Source: Pseudomonas sp. 10S4 (GTDB lineage Bacteria > Pseudomonadota > Gammaproteobacteria > Pseudomonadales > Pseudomonadaceae). From it: a stretch of DNA of 64,000 bases. Below are positions 26,662 through 36,748 of this stretch, piece by piece. Every line of letters begins with the position of its first letter. Within the stretch, counting starts at the first letter, position 1. The stretch spans positions 7,068,001 through 7,132,000 of the forward strand of contig NZ_CP133774.1 in assembly GCF_034344865.1 (NCBI RefSeq). Direction: 5' to 3'. The position numbers were made by a program, and so were the translations under genes. The notes under the pieces are model-generated. The model was not told where the DNA came from, did no database searches, and saw only the letters and a list, made by a program, of their open reading frames with translations.

Positions 26662-27469
26662 CAGCAAACCCCTTTCTTGTCTTCTGAAACCAGGCAAAAC
26701 CCATGTAAGCCACAAAAACCCCTACACCTGCGTAAATACCAAGTACTTGCCAGTCTGGTTGCACACCCCAGAAGAGAACATTTCTGACGCCTTCTACCGC
26801 AGTCGTCAGCGGATTGAATTGCAGGTACGAACGGTACTCTTCGGGCACTGCAGTGGCTGGGTAAAATATTGGGGCGAGGAACATCAGGCCAGTGGTCACA
26901 AGTCCGATGAAGTGAGCGACGTCGCGCATATAAACGCCTATCGATGCCAACCCCCAGGACAACCCGAGAATGATCAATAACAGCGGCGCAATAACCAATG
27001 GCAGATAAAAAATAGTCACCGGCGGCAGACCAAAAGCGAAAGAGTACGCTATCAGCCACACAATAAGACTGACCAAGGCGTGAAACAGCGACGCCCCTAC
27101 TATGACGCAAGGTAATATCTCCAGAGGAAACACAACCTTTTTCACATAATTGGCATTTGAAATAATCAATGATGGCGCCCGAGTAACACACTCGGAAAAC
27201 AGGTTAAATACCATCAAACCGGCAAACAGGATCAGCGCAAACTCGGCTTTCGAATCACTGGCTGCAGTCCATCTGGAGTTGAAAATAAAGCTGAATACGA
27301 ATGTGTAAATAGCAAGCATCACAATCGGGTTAAAAAACGACCAGAGAATCCCCATAAAGGAACCCCGGTAGCGACCTATAACTTCTCGCTTGATCAGCGC
27401 AGTGATAAGCGCGCGATTATGCCAAAAGCTCGAAAACATGACGCCGGGCGAAGCTGAAAATTTCTGCAT
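26651..27469 (-). CDS. wzm: O-antigen ABC exporter, membrane subunit
   Basis: A 272-residue ABC-2 type permease with six hydrophobic helices, the N-terminal cytoplasmic LIKREVIGRYRGSFMGILWS preceding helix 1, and FLAPIFYPATAVPEEYR between later helices, as in Wzm/KpsM/TagG. With Wzt it moves undecaprenyl-linked O polysaccharide across the inner membrane. ATG 27469 has GAGG about 10 bases upstream; MFSSF at 27439 is an alternative. No Wzx flippase or Wzy polymerase is found in the cluster, consistent with this export route. Confidence 0.93.
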   Translation of the reverse strand: MQKFSASPGVMFSSFWHNRALITALIKREVIGRYRGSFMGILWSFFNPIVMLAIYTFVFSFIFNSRWTAASDSKAEFALILFAGLMVFNLFSECVTRAPSLIISNANYVKKVVFPLEILPCVIVGASLFHALVSLIVWLIAYSFAFGLPPVTIFYLPLVIAPLLLIILGLSWGLASIGVYMRDVAHFIGLVTTGLMFLAPIFYPATAVPEEYRSYLQFNPLTTAVEGVRNVLFWGVQPDWQVLGIYAGVGVFVAYMGFAWFQKTRKGFADVL

Positions 27470-27523
27470 CAGCCGGCAACCTCAATAACACCCATCAACA
27501 AACTCCTTTGACAATATTCACTA

Positions 27524-28515
27524 TCAAACCCCTTTGAAAATGGCGGCAACCAAAAGGCCGACATTACCCATGAAAGTCTGACGGTATATACCCGAACGCC
27601 AGATACCGATCACGCGGCCTGGCAAGTTACGGGCTCGAGCAGACTTGAACCGTTGAAGTACTTCCCGATTAGTTTCCGTCAGGAGGTAGTCTATGGCATC
27701 CAAATTCGCGATGTTCTGATCAATCCAGCGACTCAGGCGTCCCTGAAAAAGTTTGTGGATCCGCACCAAAGCAGCCTTTAAGCCGATAGCCGCGCCAATG
27801 GAATTCAACGGGTGCTGGCGATAAAAAATATGCGGCGTCGTATCGTAAAAAAAACGGCCTCCGGCACCCGTCACCAGCATGTATGCCCACCAATCATGGG
27901 CAACAATATTATCCTGCTGGCCCGCAGACTGTAGGAGTTCCCGGGCCGCATGGTTGAACACCATCGTGTTTCCGGCAGCAACGTTTTCCACCAAGGCATT
28001 GGAAAAACCAAAGGCACCGGAAAACCGTGATGTTAGCCCAGTATGATTTCCCGCTTCATCAACCAATGTGGTTCGCGAGGAGTAAAGTGCGGGAATATCT
28101 TTTGGCATTTTATTTAGCCAGGTCAGCGCCGCTTTGAGCTTATCGGCAGCCCAGATATCGTCCTGATCAGACCATGCATAAAAATCAGCGCTCGCGTCTT
28201 GATGGCAAGTAAGCGACATGAAATTACTGGCAAAACCACAGCCCGGGCCGGACAAAAGTTTTACTTTCTCCAAACCCAGTCGTGCCTGAAAAGCTTTAGT
28301 TATTTCGAGAGTTGAATCAGTTGAACCATCATCAGAAACATACAAGACCCAATTAGAGTAATCCTGCTGCTGAATAGAGGCCAATTGCTCAGAGAGAAAG
28401 CGCTCGCCGTTGTAGGTGCACATCAAGATCGCGACACGCCCCCCACGTCCGACCTTTCGACAGAATCCGGATTCAGGCTAGCGTTCGCGGACTCTGCTGA
28501 TAAAAGGCCTACCAC
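27524..28515 (-). pseudogene. Glycosyltransferase family 2 (rhamnosyltransferase-like), frameshifted near the start
   Basis: The main frame, from 28426, begins MMCTYNGERFLSEQLASIQQ, already inside the first beta strand of a GT2 enzyme; SDDGSTDSTLEI and AWSDQDDIW (metal site) follow. The missing start lies in another frame: GTG 28515 after GGAG reads MVGLLSAESANASLNPDSVE up to a run of six C at 28439-28444. With a seventh the two join as DVGGRVAILMCTYNGE, giving 330 residues. The C-terminal YRQHPLNSIGA region resembles RfbF/RgpF-type rhamnosyltransferases. It would add dTDP-rhamnose made by the rml genes upstream. Confidence 0.83.
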
Positions 28516-28930
28516 TGCACTCTCCACTTCACAATTAAGGGCTGACCGCGAAGCTCAGGAAAATCGTCTTCCAGGCTCCCGCTAGCCTCCAATTCGATAC
28601 CTTCGCGAAATCGATGATTATAAAGAATTTTTGCCGGTGGTTGATAGGCCTCGCGCGATATCAACAACCCAATCACCCCTCAAAAAAAGACAAAAAAACA
28701 TCAATACCACAAAAAAACCACCAAAAACTCATGAAAATCGTCGATTCACCTCGACCACAGCTGAAATCAACCGACTTAAATTCTGTTCACGGCAGATCTC
28801 ACAAAAGGGGCCGAGACGCTACCATGGACTGTGACCCTGCTGCAGGAACGAGACCATGAGTCGAACATGAAAGGCGTTCCAATCCCAGGACAAAAACCAT
28901 GCAGTCAATACACCGCTAATCATAATTTGA
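28516..28930. other. 415-base gap with three A7 runs and fragmentary frames
   Basis: No intact gene. On the minus strand a 34-codon frame starts at ATG 28923, directly after the upstream glycosyltransferase (MISGVLTAWFLSWDWNAF...). Another frame, 28676 to 28509, ends with SLEDDFPELRGQPLIVKWRV and overlaps the next gene's GTG by 7 bases. Between them lie three runs of seven A and one of four G, the kind of site where frames break elsewhere in this window. This is probably a small gene with unresolved frame errors, or a decayed one. Confidence 0.4.
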
Positions 28931-29854
28931 TCATTCAGCTTTTTTACCGATGACGGCAGTCAAACAGCAAACAAAGAAAAACAAAAATTTATCGCGCAAC
29001 CGCCGGCGACACTGCCCGCCTTTTAATGAGAGTGCGAACAGATCCCAACGCCTGAAGCGCAACCACTTTTTTACAAATGGGTCATTACTCTTACCTACAA
29101 GGACTGCTATTTCTCTGACCTGGTTAAACCACCAGCCCTCATGAATAGTTAAATAGCGCTGAAATAGAGATGAAAGCCCCGTATTCGCACCTACTTGATT
29201 ATGCTCATGCTGGCGATAAAGCATGGTAGACCGGGAATCAATGAACCAACTAAATCGATGGCTTCGCGCAAATGCATAACAATACCAATCATGCAAACTT
29301 ACTTGCTGCAGTTGATTCCAATCGCGGATAACAGAGTATTTCAATGCCCGAGCAAGCTCTTTATTCAATACATAGGTGCAACCTGGCCCTGCCGCCTCGA
29401 ACAAAAAGTCCCAAGCGACCTGAGGCTGGCTTTTATCAAGCAGGATCTTTTTTCCGTCAGGCCAAAAGGCCGTGACATTACTCGAGTACGCATCAGCCTT
29501 ACGCAAAGACATCATTTGCGTAGCGCGAAGCAGTTTATCGAAGTCCCAGATATCATCCTGGTCGGCAAAGGCAACGAGATCGTAACCCTCCAGATCCACG
29601 TCGCGAATCAGTCGAAAGAAGTTACGCGCAGCACCACCGAATCGCCCCGAATCAGGCAACAAAAAGACGCGCTCGTGTGTGGCACAAAATGCAGCGCACC
29701 AAGCCTCTGTTCCGTCGGTAGACGGATCGACACTGATAAAGACTGTGATGTCTACGGCCGACTGAGCAAGGATCGAGGCCAACTGCTCCTCGATCCACTG
29801 CATGCCATTGTAGGCAGCCAGCAAAACCGCAACCTTGGGATGTTTTACTGGCAT
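28931..29854 (-). CDS. Glycosyltransferase family 2 (rhamnosyltransferase-like)
   Basis: A 307-residue GT-A enzyme with KVAVLLAAYNGMQWIEEQLA, SVDPSTDGTEAW and FADQDDIWDFDKLL holding the metal-binding aspartates. RSTMLYRQHEHNQVGAN is the His-containing segment typical of RfbF-like rhamnosyltransferases. It lies 57 bases beyond rmlA and is the first transferase downstream of the rml genes. It is a paralogue of the gene at 27.5-28.5 kb, so the two may add successive rhamnose-type residues. Confidence 0.87.
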   Translation of the reverse strand: MPVKHPKVAVLLAAYNGMQWIEEQLASILAQSAVDITVFISVDPSTDGTEAWCAAFCATHERVFLLPDSGRFGGAARNFFRLIRDVDLEGYDLVAFADQDDIWDFDKLLRATQMMSLRKADAYSSNVTAFWPDGKKILLDKSQPQVAWDFLFEAAGPGCTYVLNKELARALKYSVIRDWNQLQQVSLHDWYCYAFARSHRFSWFIDSRSTMLYRQHEHNQVGANTGLSSLFQRYLTIHEGWWFNQVREIAVLVGKSNDPFVKKWLRFRRWDLFALSLKGGQCRRRLRDKFLFFFVCCLTAVIGKKAE

Positions 29855-29911
29855 GCCATATCTGCTTGCACCGATTAAAACACTATCACACGATAGAGCT
29901 AAGCTTTTGAA

Positions 29912-30802
29912 TCAGCGGGAAGGCGAGTCCAGCAACTTCTGCAGGTATTGGCCGTAGCCAGTCTTCTTCAGAGCCTCAGCCTGAGCCCCCAACTGCTCGG
30001 CGGTGATCCAGCCGTTGTGGTAAGCGATCTCTTCCAGACAGGCCACTTTCAGACCCTGACGCTGCTCGATGGTATGCACAAAGTGACTGGCTTCAAGCAG
30101 AGAATCATGGGTACCCGTATCCAGCCAGGCAAAACCGCGGCCGAGCATTTCTACGTTGAGAGTCTTCCGCTCTAGGTAGGCACTGTTGACATCCGTAATT
30201 TCCAGCTCGCCGCGCTCGGATGGCTTGATGTTTTTTGCAATTTCGACAACATCATTGTCGTAGAAGTACAGACCGGTCACTGCATAGTTGGACTTTGGCT
30301 TCAGCGGCTTCTCTTCAATACTCAGAGCGCGACCGGTTTTGTCGAACTCAACAACGCCAAAGCGCTCCGGATCGGAGACGTGATAGCCAAATACAGTAGC
30401 GCCATTCTGCTGAGAGCTGGCGGAGCGCAAGTTATCCGAGAAGTGCTGACCGTAGAAGATGTTGTCACCCAGAATCAGGCAGCAAGGATCTTTGCCAATG
30501 AACTCTTCACCAATAATAAAAGCTTGTGCCAGACCATCAGGGCTTGGCTGCTCGGCGTACGTCAAATTGATACCGTACAAGCTGCCATCACCCAACAGCT
30601 TACGAAAACACGGCAGGTCTTCCGGAGTGGAGATGATCAGGATTTCACGCATACCCGCGAGCATCAGCACCGACAACGGATAGAAGATCATCGGTTTGTC
30701 GTAGATTGGCAGCATCTGCTTGGACACACCAAGAGTCAACGGATGCAGGCGCGTACCCGAGCCACCAGCGAGGATGATGCCTTTACGATTTGTCGTGGTC
30801 AT
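29912..30802 (-). CDS. rmlA: Glucose-1-phosphate thymidylyltransferase
   Basis: A 296-residue nucleotidyltransferase: [16 protein letters not shown] is the dTTP-binding loop, [10 protein letters not shown] binds the sugar phosphate, LGDNIFYGQ holds a metal-binding Asp. It makes dTDP-glucose from glucose-1-phosphate, the first step to dTDP-rhamnose. Its ATG overlaps the rmlD stop as ATGA. The order rmlB-rmlD-rmlA is as in P. aeruginosa, but the expected rmlC is missing after it. Confidence 0.95.
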   Translation of the reverse strand: MTTTNRKGIILAGGSGTRLHPLTLGVSKQMLPIYDKPMIFYPLSVLMLAGMREILIISTPEDLPCFRKLLGDGSLYGINLTYAEQPSPDGLAQAFIIGEEFIGKDPCCLILGDNIFYGQHFSDNLRSASSQQNGATVFGYHVSDPERFGVVEFDKTGRALSIEEKPLKPKSNYAVTGLYFYDNDVVEIAKNIKPSERGELEITDVNSAYLERKTLNVEMLGRGFAWLDTGTHDSLLEASHFVHTIEQRQGLKVACLEEIAYHNGWITAEQLGAQAEALKKTGYGQYLQKLLDSPSR

Positions 30803-31692
30803 TTGTTCAGAACTTCCCTAAGCATTCGGGTTACACCACTTCGCCAATCCGGCAAGTGTAGAGAAAAATTGTCACGCAGCTTCTGAGTATTCAAACGAGA
30901 ATTCAGAGGCCGGCGTGCAGGTGTTGGATAAGCGGTCGTCTCGATCGGGTTAATCGCCTTTACAGCGAACTCTTCGCCATTTTCCCTGGCAAAACCGATC
31001 ACGTGGCAGGCATATTCATGCCATGACACTTCGCCGCTGGCTACCAAGTGATACAGGCCCGCCAACTCTGGCTTCAGCAATACCTGGCGAATAGCCAACG
31101 CTGTCACATCGGCGATCAACTCGGCGCCAGTAGGGGCGCCAATCTGGTCCGCGATGACATTTAGCGTTTCACGATCCTTGGCCAGGTGCAGCATTGTTTT
31201 TGCAAAGTTGTTGCCGCGAGCGCTATAGACCCAGCTGGTACGGAAAATCAAATACTTGCAGCCGGATGCAATAATTGCCTGCTCACCAGCCAGCTTGCTG
31301 ACGCCATAGCGATTCACAGGTCCAGCGACATCCTCTTCCTGCCATGGGGCTTGGCCCTGCCCATTGAACACGTAGTCGGTTGAATAATGAATAAGCCAGG
31401 CACCAACAGCCCTGGCCTCCTCAGCCATGACCTGAGTTGCATGACTGTTCACCCGATCAGCCAACTCCGACTCGCACTCGGCTTTATCAACAGAGTTATA
31501 GGCAGCAGCATTGACAATTACGTCAGGCCGAACCTGACGAATCGCTGCACGCAACCCATCAAGATCAGAGAGATCACCGCACAAACCGTTAACAGAATGG
31601 CGATCCAGGGAAATCAACTCACCAAGGGGCGCAAGGGAGCGCTGAAGCTCCCAGCCCACCTGGCCGTTTTTTCCCAGCAAGAGGATTTTCAT
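30799..31692 (-). CDS. rmlD: dTDP-4-dehydrorhamnose reductase
   Basis: A 297-residue [23 protein letters not shown] binds NAD(P)[11 protein letters not shown] and [13 protein letters not shown] supply the catalytic Thr, Tyr and Lys. It catalyses the last reduction to dTDP-L-rhamnose. ATG 31692 overlaps the rmlB stop as ATGA; the frame is open further upstream, but only as the antisense continuation of rmlB. Confidence 0.95.
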   Translation of the reverse strand: MKILLLGKNGQVGWELQRSLAPLGELISLDRHSVNGLCGDLSDLDGLRAAIRQVRPDVIVNAAAYNSVDKAECESELADRVNSHATQVMAEEARAVGAWLIHYSTDYVFNGQGQAPWQEEDVAGPVNRYGVSKLAGEQAIIASGCKYLIFRTSWVYSARGNNFAKTMLHLAKDRETLNVIADQIGAPTGAELIADVTALAIRQVLLKPELAGLYHLVASGEVSWHEYACHVIGFARENGEEFAVKAINPIETTAYPTPARRPLNSRLNTQKLRDNFSLHLPDWRSGVTRMLREVLNK

Positions 31693-32765
31693 GCCTTGCT
31701 CGAGCGATCCGAGTAGTTTTGGTCGATCCACTGCTGGTAGCTGCCGCTCTTTACATGAGCCACCCATTCAGTGTTAGACAGGTACCACTCCACAGTCTTG
31801 CGAATACCGGTTTCGAACGTTTCTTCCGGCGTCCAACCCAGCTCGCGCTGAATTTTGCTCGCATCAATTGCGTAACGCTGGTCATGGCCCGGGCGATCCT
31901 GAACGTAAGTGATCAGGCTGGCGTGGGGACGATGAGCGGAGTCAGGACGCAATTCATCGAGCAGTGCACAAAGAGTGTGCACAACTTCGATGTTTTGCTT
32001 TTCGTTATGGCCGCCGATGTTGTACGTCTCGCCGATAACACCTTCGGTCACGACCTTGTACAGAGCACGAGCATGGTCTTCGACGTAGAGCCAATCACGA
32101 ACCTGGTCGCCCTTGCCGTAAACCGGCAGTGGCTTGCCTTCCAGCGCATTGAGGATGATCAGCGGGATCAGCTTCTCAGGGAAGTGGCACGGGCCATAGT
32201 TGTTCGAACAGTTGGTAACCAGTGTCGGCAGACCGTAAGTGCGGCTCCAGGCACGAACCAGGTGATCAGAGCTCGCCTTGCTCGCCGAGTAAGGAGAGCT
32301 TGGCTGATACGGGGTGGTTTCGGTGAAGAGGTCTTCCGGACCTTCAAGGTCGCCGTAAACTTCGTCGGTGGAAATATGGTGGAAACGGAAGTTGGCTTTG
32401 CGCCCATCATCCAGTGCAGCCCAGTAGTGGCGCGCAGCTTCCAGCAAAGTGTAAGTACCGATGATGTTGGTCTGAATGAACTCAGACGGACCAGTGATCG
32501 AGCGGTCTACGTGGGATTCTGCGGCCAGGTGCATGATGGCATCTGGTTGGTGTTCACGCAGAACACGGTCGATCTGATCGCGATCGCAGATGTCGACGCG
32601 CTCGAACACGTAACGCGAGTCCTGGCTAACTTCGGCCAACGACTCAAGATTACCGGCGTAAGTAAGCTTATCGACGTTAACAACCGAGTCGGTAGTATTG
32701 GAAATGATGTGACGGATGACTGCCGAGCCGATGAACCCGGCGCCGCCGGTTACTAGAATTTTCAC
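31689..32765 (-). CDS. rmlB: dTDP-glucose 4,6-dehydratase
   Basis: A 358-residue extended [47 protein letters not shown] and [16 protein letters not shown] with the catalytic Tyr/Lys. It converts dTDP-glucose to the 4-keto-6-deoxy intermediate. It is the first gene of the O-antigen cluster; the 230 bases upstream, up to lapA, should hold the main promoter of the whole minus-strand operon. Confidence 0.95.
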   Translation of the reverse strand: MKILVTGGAGFIGSAVIRHIISNTTDSVVNVDKLTYAGNLESLAEVSQDSRYVFERVDICDRDQIDRVLREHQPDAIMHLAAESHVDRSITGPSEFIQTNIIGTYTLLEAARHYWAALDDGRKANFRFHHISTDEVYGDLEGPEDLFTETTPYQPSSPYSASKASSDHLVRAWSRTYGLPTLVTNCSNNYGPCHFPEKLIPLIILNALEGKPLPVYGKGDQVRDWLYVEDHARALYKVVTEGVIGETYNIGGHNEKQNIEVVHTLCALLDELRPDSAHRPHASLITYVQDRPGHDQRYAIDASKIQRELGWTPEETFETGIRKTVEWYLSNTEWVAHVKSGSYQQWIDQNYSDRSSKA

Positions 32766-32995
32766 GCGAAACCATACCCTTGAGTTGCTGACAGGGCCGC
32801 CAAACCGAGCACTGTCTAATCCATGAATGCAAAAGCCATCAAACCAGCTGTGGCCTCTGATAGAGTCAGCCTGAACCGATGCAGGACTACGCCATTATCG
32901 AACAAGCCCAGCATTTTACAGCTTAATGACGGTTTTACTAATGGATATAGATAAGCTGCAGCGCAAATTCGAACGGTTAGTGGCCTTTGTCGTAT

Positions 32996-33235
32996 TTAGA
33001 CAAGGCGCTTGCGTGAAAGCCTGGACGCACGCCCCAAAAACCAGCCCAGAATCGGCCCGATCAGCATGCCGATCAATAGTGCGATAACCATGACCACCGA
33101 TACCGGTAGCTGTGGACCTGCCCAGCCGAGAAACAGCAGCGAAACGGATTGCTGATTTTCAAGAACAAACGCCAGAATCACCAGAATCAGCAACAGAATA
33201 AATACGCCAAGGAGTACACGCTTAAGATTGCGCAT
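32996..33235 (-). CDS. lapA: LapA-domain membrane protein
   Basis: A 79-residue protein with two hydrophobic helices (LLGVFILLLILVILAFVLEN and VSVVMVIALLIGMLIGPILG) separated by SVSLLFLGWAGPQLP, the LapA (DUF1049) pattern, then a short basic tail. In E. coli, LapA with LapB controls LPS amounts through LpxC turnover. It lies 11 bases after ihfB on the same strand, as in other pseudomonads. Confidence 0.85.
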   Translation of the reverse strand: MRNLKRVLLGVFILLLILVILAFVLENQQSVSLLFLGWAGPQLPVSVVMVIALLIGMLIGPILGWFLGRASRLSRKRLV

Positions 33236-33246
33236 GCGTCGCCCCT

Positions 33247-33555
33247 TTAGTTATGGAGATCAAAGCCTTCCTCCTCTTCCTCATTCACCCGGTCACGCAA
33301 CTCTTTGCCCGGCTTGAAATGCGGAACAAACTTGCCATCAAGGCTGACGGACTGACCGGTTTTCGGGTTACGACCTACCCGTGGGGCGCGGTAGTGCAGG
33401 GAGAAGCTGCCAAAACCACGGATCTCAATACGATCCCCAGTGGCCAGACATTGGGACATTTGCTCAAGCATGGTCTTGATGGCCAGCTCAACATCCTTGG
33501 ATGAGAGCAGCCCTTGATGGGTGACAATTCGTTCGATCAACTCCGACTTCGTCAT
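33247..33555 (-). CDS. ihfB: Integration host factor beta subunit
   Basis: A 102-residue DNA-bending protein: [14 protein letters not shown], then [20 protein letters not shown] and [20 protein letters not shown], the beta arm and the intercalating proline of IHF. It pairs with IhfA. In P. aeruginosa this gene (himD) marks one border of the O-antigen locus, as here. The C-terminal tail is rich in Glu (NEEEEEGFD). Confidence 0.97.
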   Translation of the reverse strand: MTKSELIERIVTHQGLLSSKDVELAIKTMLEQMSQCLATGDRIEIRGFGSFSLHYRAPRVGRNPKTGQSVSLDGKFVPHFKPGKELRDRVNEEEEEGFDLHN

Positions 33556-33706
33556 ATTTTTCCCTTCTTTTTCAAGCAGCTAGATCAGCGCTTCAAAGGT
33601 TTTAGCATGCCCGGATGAATTTGAACAGCCCGTGTATTGACATATATTTAGCAAAGATGTGACGCCCATTTGCGGAGCACCACAACACGACAAAATCATT
33701 ACGCAC

Positions 33707-33985
33707 TCACCGACAAATAACCAACATGGTGCGCGTCACAAACCCTGCCGGATTGAAGCCGAACGGAAATTCGTCCTCGTCCTTAGCATCATCAGATCTG
33801 GCGACAACCTTGTAACCACTACCCTTACACTCCCTGTCAGCTCGCTTGCGGCACTTCTCCCACCCGGAACCCAAACCGGAACAATCAACCTCGATACCAC
33901 TGACGCCACGCACGACGTGAGTCTTGGCATTGGTGGTACAACCTGCCAGTGTCAATAACGCTACTGCGACAATGAGCCTGTTCAT
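33707..33985 (-). CDS. Small predicted lipoprotein, unknown function
   Basis: A 92-residue protein with a lipoprotein signal: MNRLIVAVALLTLAGC, lipidated Cys16 within LAGC. The mature part has four further Cys (EVDCSGLGSGWEKCRKRADR, ECKGSGYKV and the terminal ICR), so disulfides are likely. Such short orphan lipoproteins are common between ihfB and rpsA in fluorescent pseudomonads. Function unknown. Confidence 0.7.
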   Translation of the reverse strand: MNRLIVAVALLTLAGCTTNAKTHVVRGVSGIEVDCSGLGSGWEKCRKRADRECKGSGYKVVARSDDAKDEDEFPFGFNPAGFVTRTMLVICR

Positions 33986-34196
33986 TCACTTCCTTATACC
34001 GGGCGCTCCGCCCTACCGTCGTTCGTATCAAGCCTAAGCCTAGCTGCAAATAAACGATTGATCCTGTTAAAGAAAGAGACAGCAGGTGTTAGGGATTGGT
34101 TTCATAAGGGTCGTTTTTTGGGACGCTAGAAACATTACCAGGATCGCAGCCTTCGACATCCCCGAGCGACTCAGGGAGCTAGCCAAATCGCAGGCA

Positions 34197-34222
34197 CAAA
34201 AAAGGGCGACCGAAGTCGCCCT
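34197..34222 (-). terminator. Intrinsic terminator after rpsA
   Basis: Stem AGGGCGAC / GTCGCCCT (34203-34210 with 34215-34222) around a four-base loop, TTCG when read on the minus strand, followed there by at least five T. It lies about 20 bases past the rpsA stop. Confidence 0.88.
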
Positions 34223-34243
34223 TTTTCTATGGTCTGACAGAAC

Positions 34244-35938
34244 TTAGTTCTGTTTTTCCATTTGTGCACGCAACAGGTCGCCCAGAGTGGTAGGACCAGC
34301 AGCAGGTTCCGAAGTCGCTGGCTTGTCGCGCAGGCTCTGGATTGCTTCTTTCTCGTCTTCAACGTCTTTCGACTTGATCGAGAGCTGGATTACGCGGCTC
34401 TTACGGTCAACGCTGATGATCTTGGCTTCTACTTCTTCGCCTTCTTTCAGAACGTTACGCGCGTCTTCAACGCGGTCACGGCTGATTTCGGAGGCTTTCA
34501 GAGTCGCTTCGATATCGTCGGCCAGAGTGATGATGGCGCCTTTAGCGTCAACTTCTTTCACGATGCCTTTAACGATTGCGCCTTTATCGTTCTCTTGAAC
34601 GTACTCGGAGAACGGATCGCTTTCCAGTTGCTTGATACCCAGGGAGATGCGCTCGCGCTCTGGGTCAACCGACAGGATAACGGTGTCCAGCTCGTCGCCC
34701 TTCTTGAAGCGGCGAACGGCTTCTTCGCCCACTTCGTTCCAGGAGATGTCGGACAGGTGAACCAGACCGTCGATGCCGCCGTCCAGACCAATGAAGATAC
34801 CGAAATCGGTGATCGACTTGATGGTGCCGGAGATTTTATCGCCCTTGTTGAACTGGCCAGAGAAATCTTCCCATGGGTTAGATTTGCACTGCTTGATGCC
34901 GAGGGAGATACGACGACGCTCTTCGTCGATGTCCAGAACCATAACTTCCACTTCGTCGCCGACTTGTACGACTTTCGAAGGGTGGATGTTCTTGTTGGTC
35001 CAGTCCATTTCGGAAACGTGTACCAGACCTTCAACGCCTTCTTCCAGCTCAGCGAAGCAGCCGTAGTCGGTCAGGTTGGTTACACGAGCGGTAACGCGAG
35101 TGCTTTCTGGGTAACGGGCTTTGATAGCAACCCATGGATCTTCGCCCAGTTGCTTGAGGCCCAGGGAAACACGATTGCGTTCGCGATCGTACTTCAGAAC
35201 CTTGACATCAATCTCGTCGCCAACGTTGACGATTTCGGAAGGATGCTTGATACGCTTCCAAGCCATGTCGGTAATGTGCAGCAGGCCATCGACGCCACCC
35301 AGATCGACGAATGCGCCGTAATCGGTGAGGTTCTTGACGATACCTTTGACTTGTTGGCCTTCCTGCAGGGATTCCAGCAGAGCTTCACGCTCAGCGGAGT
35401 TCTCGGCTTCGAGGACGCTACGACGGGAAACGACAACGTTGTTGCGTTTCTGGTCGAGCTTGATGACCTTGAATTCCAGCTCTTTGCCTTCCAGGTGCGT
35501 GGTGTCGCGCACTGGACGGACGTCAACCAGAGAACCTGGCAGGAACGCACGGATGCCGTTAACGTCGACAGTGAAGCCGCCTTTAACCTTACCGTTGATA
35601 ACGCCCTTGACCACTTCTTCGGCTGCGAAGGCTGCTTCCAGAACAATCCAGCATTCAGCGCGCTTGGCTTTTTCACGGGACAGCTTGGTTTCACCAAAGC
35701 CGTCTTCAACCGAGTCCAGAGCAACGTGAACTTCGTCACCGACGTTGATAGTCAGTTCGCCAGCATCGTTGTAGAACTGCTCAAGCGGGATGAGTGCTTC
35801 AGACTTCAGGCCAGCGTGAACGGTTACCCAGCGAGCTTGGTAATCGATATCAACGATAACACCGGTGATGATGGAGCCTGCCTGAAGGTTCAGGGTTTTT
35901 AGGCTTTCTTCAAAGAGTTCCGCAAAGCTTTCGCTCAT
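34244..35938 (-). CDS. rpsA: 30S ribosomal protein S1
   Basis: A 564-residue protein of six S1 (OB-fold) repeats, recognisable by [40 protein letters not shown] and [20 protein letters not shown]. It binds mRNA on the small subunit and enables initiation on structured leaders. It lies in the conserved order cmk-rpsA-ihfB, with its own 120-base leader after cmk. A 546-codon frame on the opposite strand is an antisense shadow. Confidence 0.98.
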   Translation of the reverse strand: MSESFAELFEESLKTLNLQAGSIITGVIVDIDYQARWVTVHAGLKSEALIPLEQFYNDAGELTINVGDEVHVALDSVEDGFGETKLSREKAKRAECWIVLEAAFAAEEVVKGVINGKVKGGFTVDVNGIRAFLPGSLVDVRPVRDTTHLEGKELEFKVIKLDQKRNNVVVSRRSVLEAENSAEREALLESLQEGQQVKGIVKNLTDYGAFVDLGGVDGLLHITDMAWKRIKHPSEIVNVGDEIDVKVLKYDRERNRVSLGLKQLGEDPWVAIKARYPESTRVTARVTNLTDYGCFAELEEGVEGLVHVSEMDWTNKNIHPSKVVQVGDEVEVMVLDIDEERRRISLGIKQCKSNPWEDFSGQFNKGDKISGTIKSITDFGIFIGLDGGIDGLVHLSDISWNEVGEEAVRRFKKGDELDTVILSVDPERERISLGIKQLESDPFSEYVQENDKGAIVKGIVKEVDAKGAIITLADDIEATLKASEISRDRVEDARNVLKEGEEVEAKIISVDRKSRVIQLSIKSKDVEDEKEAIQSLRDKPATSEPAAGPTTLGDLLRAQMEKQN

Positions 35939-36058
35939 TTTAATTCCTGTTGAATAAGGGCGAAGAATACGCCCATCTCCACATCCCAGACGATGTGGGT
36001 TACGTTCATTAGAAGAAGCATCGCAAGACTATGACTGGTCCCCTGCAAAGCTTCTTGG

Positions 36059-36748
36059 TCACCCGGCGATATCGCGAATGGCGATCTCGCTCATGATGCG
36101 TTCCAGCACCTGATCGATGGATAATTCCGTGGAATCCAGCTGTATGGCGTCAGCCGCCGGTTTGAGCGGGGCTACCGCTCGCTGGGTGTCACGCTCATCG
36201 CGGACACGTATCTCATCTAGCAGACTCGACAGACTAACACCATCGACTTTGCCCTTCAACTGCAAGTATCGACGGCGCGCACGCTCCTCGGCACTGGCCG
36301 TAAGGAATATCTTCAGCGGAGCATCGGGAAACACCACTGTGCCCATGTCGCGACCATCGGCCACCAGGCCCGGCGCCTCCTGAAACGCCCGCTGGCGCTG
36401 TAGCAGCGCATCGCGCACAGCCGGCAGTGCGGCGACCTGAGAAGCCCAGGCGCCGACTTGCTCATTACGCAGGTCGTCGGTGACATCGTCACCTTCGAGA
36501 ATGATCCGCTGCGGATGACCTTCCGTCGCGCCGACAAACTGCACGTCCAGATGAGCGGCCAACAGCTTCAGCGATTCTTCATTGGTCAGGTCGACGCCAT
36601 GGTTGCGCGCAGCGAATGCCAATAAACGATACAGCGCACCGGAATCCAGCAGACACCAACCCAGACGCTTGGCCAGAATCCCGGCAATAGTGCCCTTGCC
36701 CGAGCCGCTTGGCCCGTCGATGGTGATGACCGGTGGCTTGATAATCAC
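36059..36748 (-). CDS. cmk: Cytidylate kinase
   Basis: A 229-residue kinase: [20 protein letters not shown] is the P-loop, [11 protein letters not shown] binds CMP, and [13 protein letters not shown] with [15 protein letters not shown] is typical of bacterial Cmk. It phosphorylates CMP and dCMP. The GTG start at 36748 has GAGG upstream and overlaps the preceding stop as GTGA, so it is coupled to tyrA-aroA. Confidence 0.96.
   Translation of the reverse strand: MIIKPPVITIDGPSGSGKGTIAGILAKRLGWCLLDSGALYRLLAFAARNHGVDLTNEESLKLLAAHLDVQFVGATEGHPQRIILEGDDVTDDLRNEQVGAWASQVAALPAVRDALLQRQRAFQEAPGLVADGRDMGTVVFPDAPLKIFLTASAEERARRRYLQLKGKVDGVSLSSLLDEIRVRDERDTQRAVAPLKPAADAIQLDSTELSIDQVLERIMSEIAIRDIAG

Noticed and set aside
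32766..32995. JUMPstart/ops element (GGCGGTAG) upstream of rmlB
   Set aside because: Only GGCGTAG is found on the minus strand, one base short of the ops core, and the surrounding JUMPstart bases do not match.
34262..35902. A 546-codon ORF on the plus strand
   Set aside because: It is exactly antisense to rpsA; the composition reflects the complement of a highly biased gene, and it has no recognisable domain.
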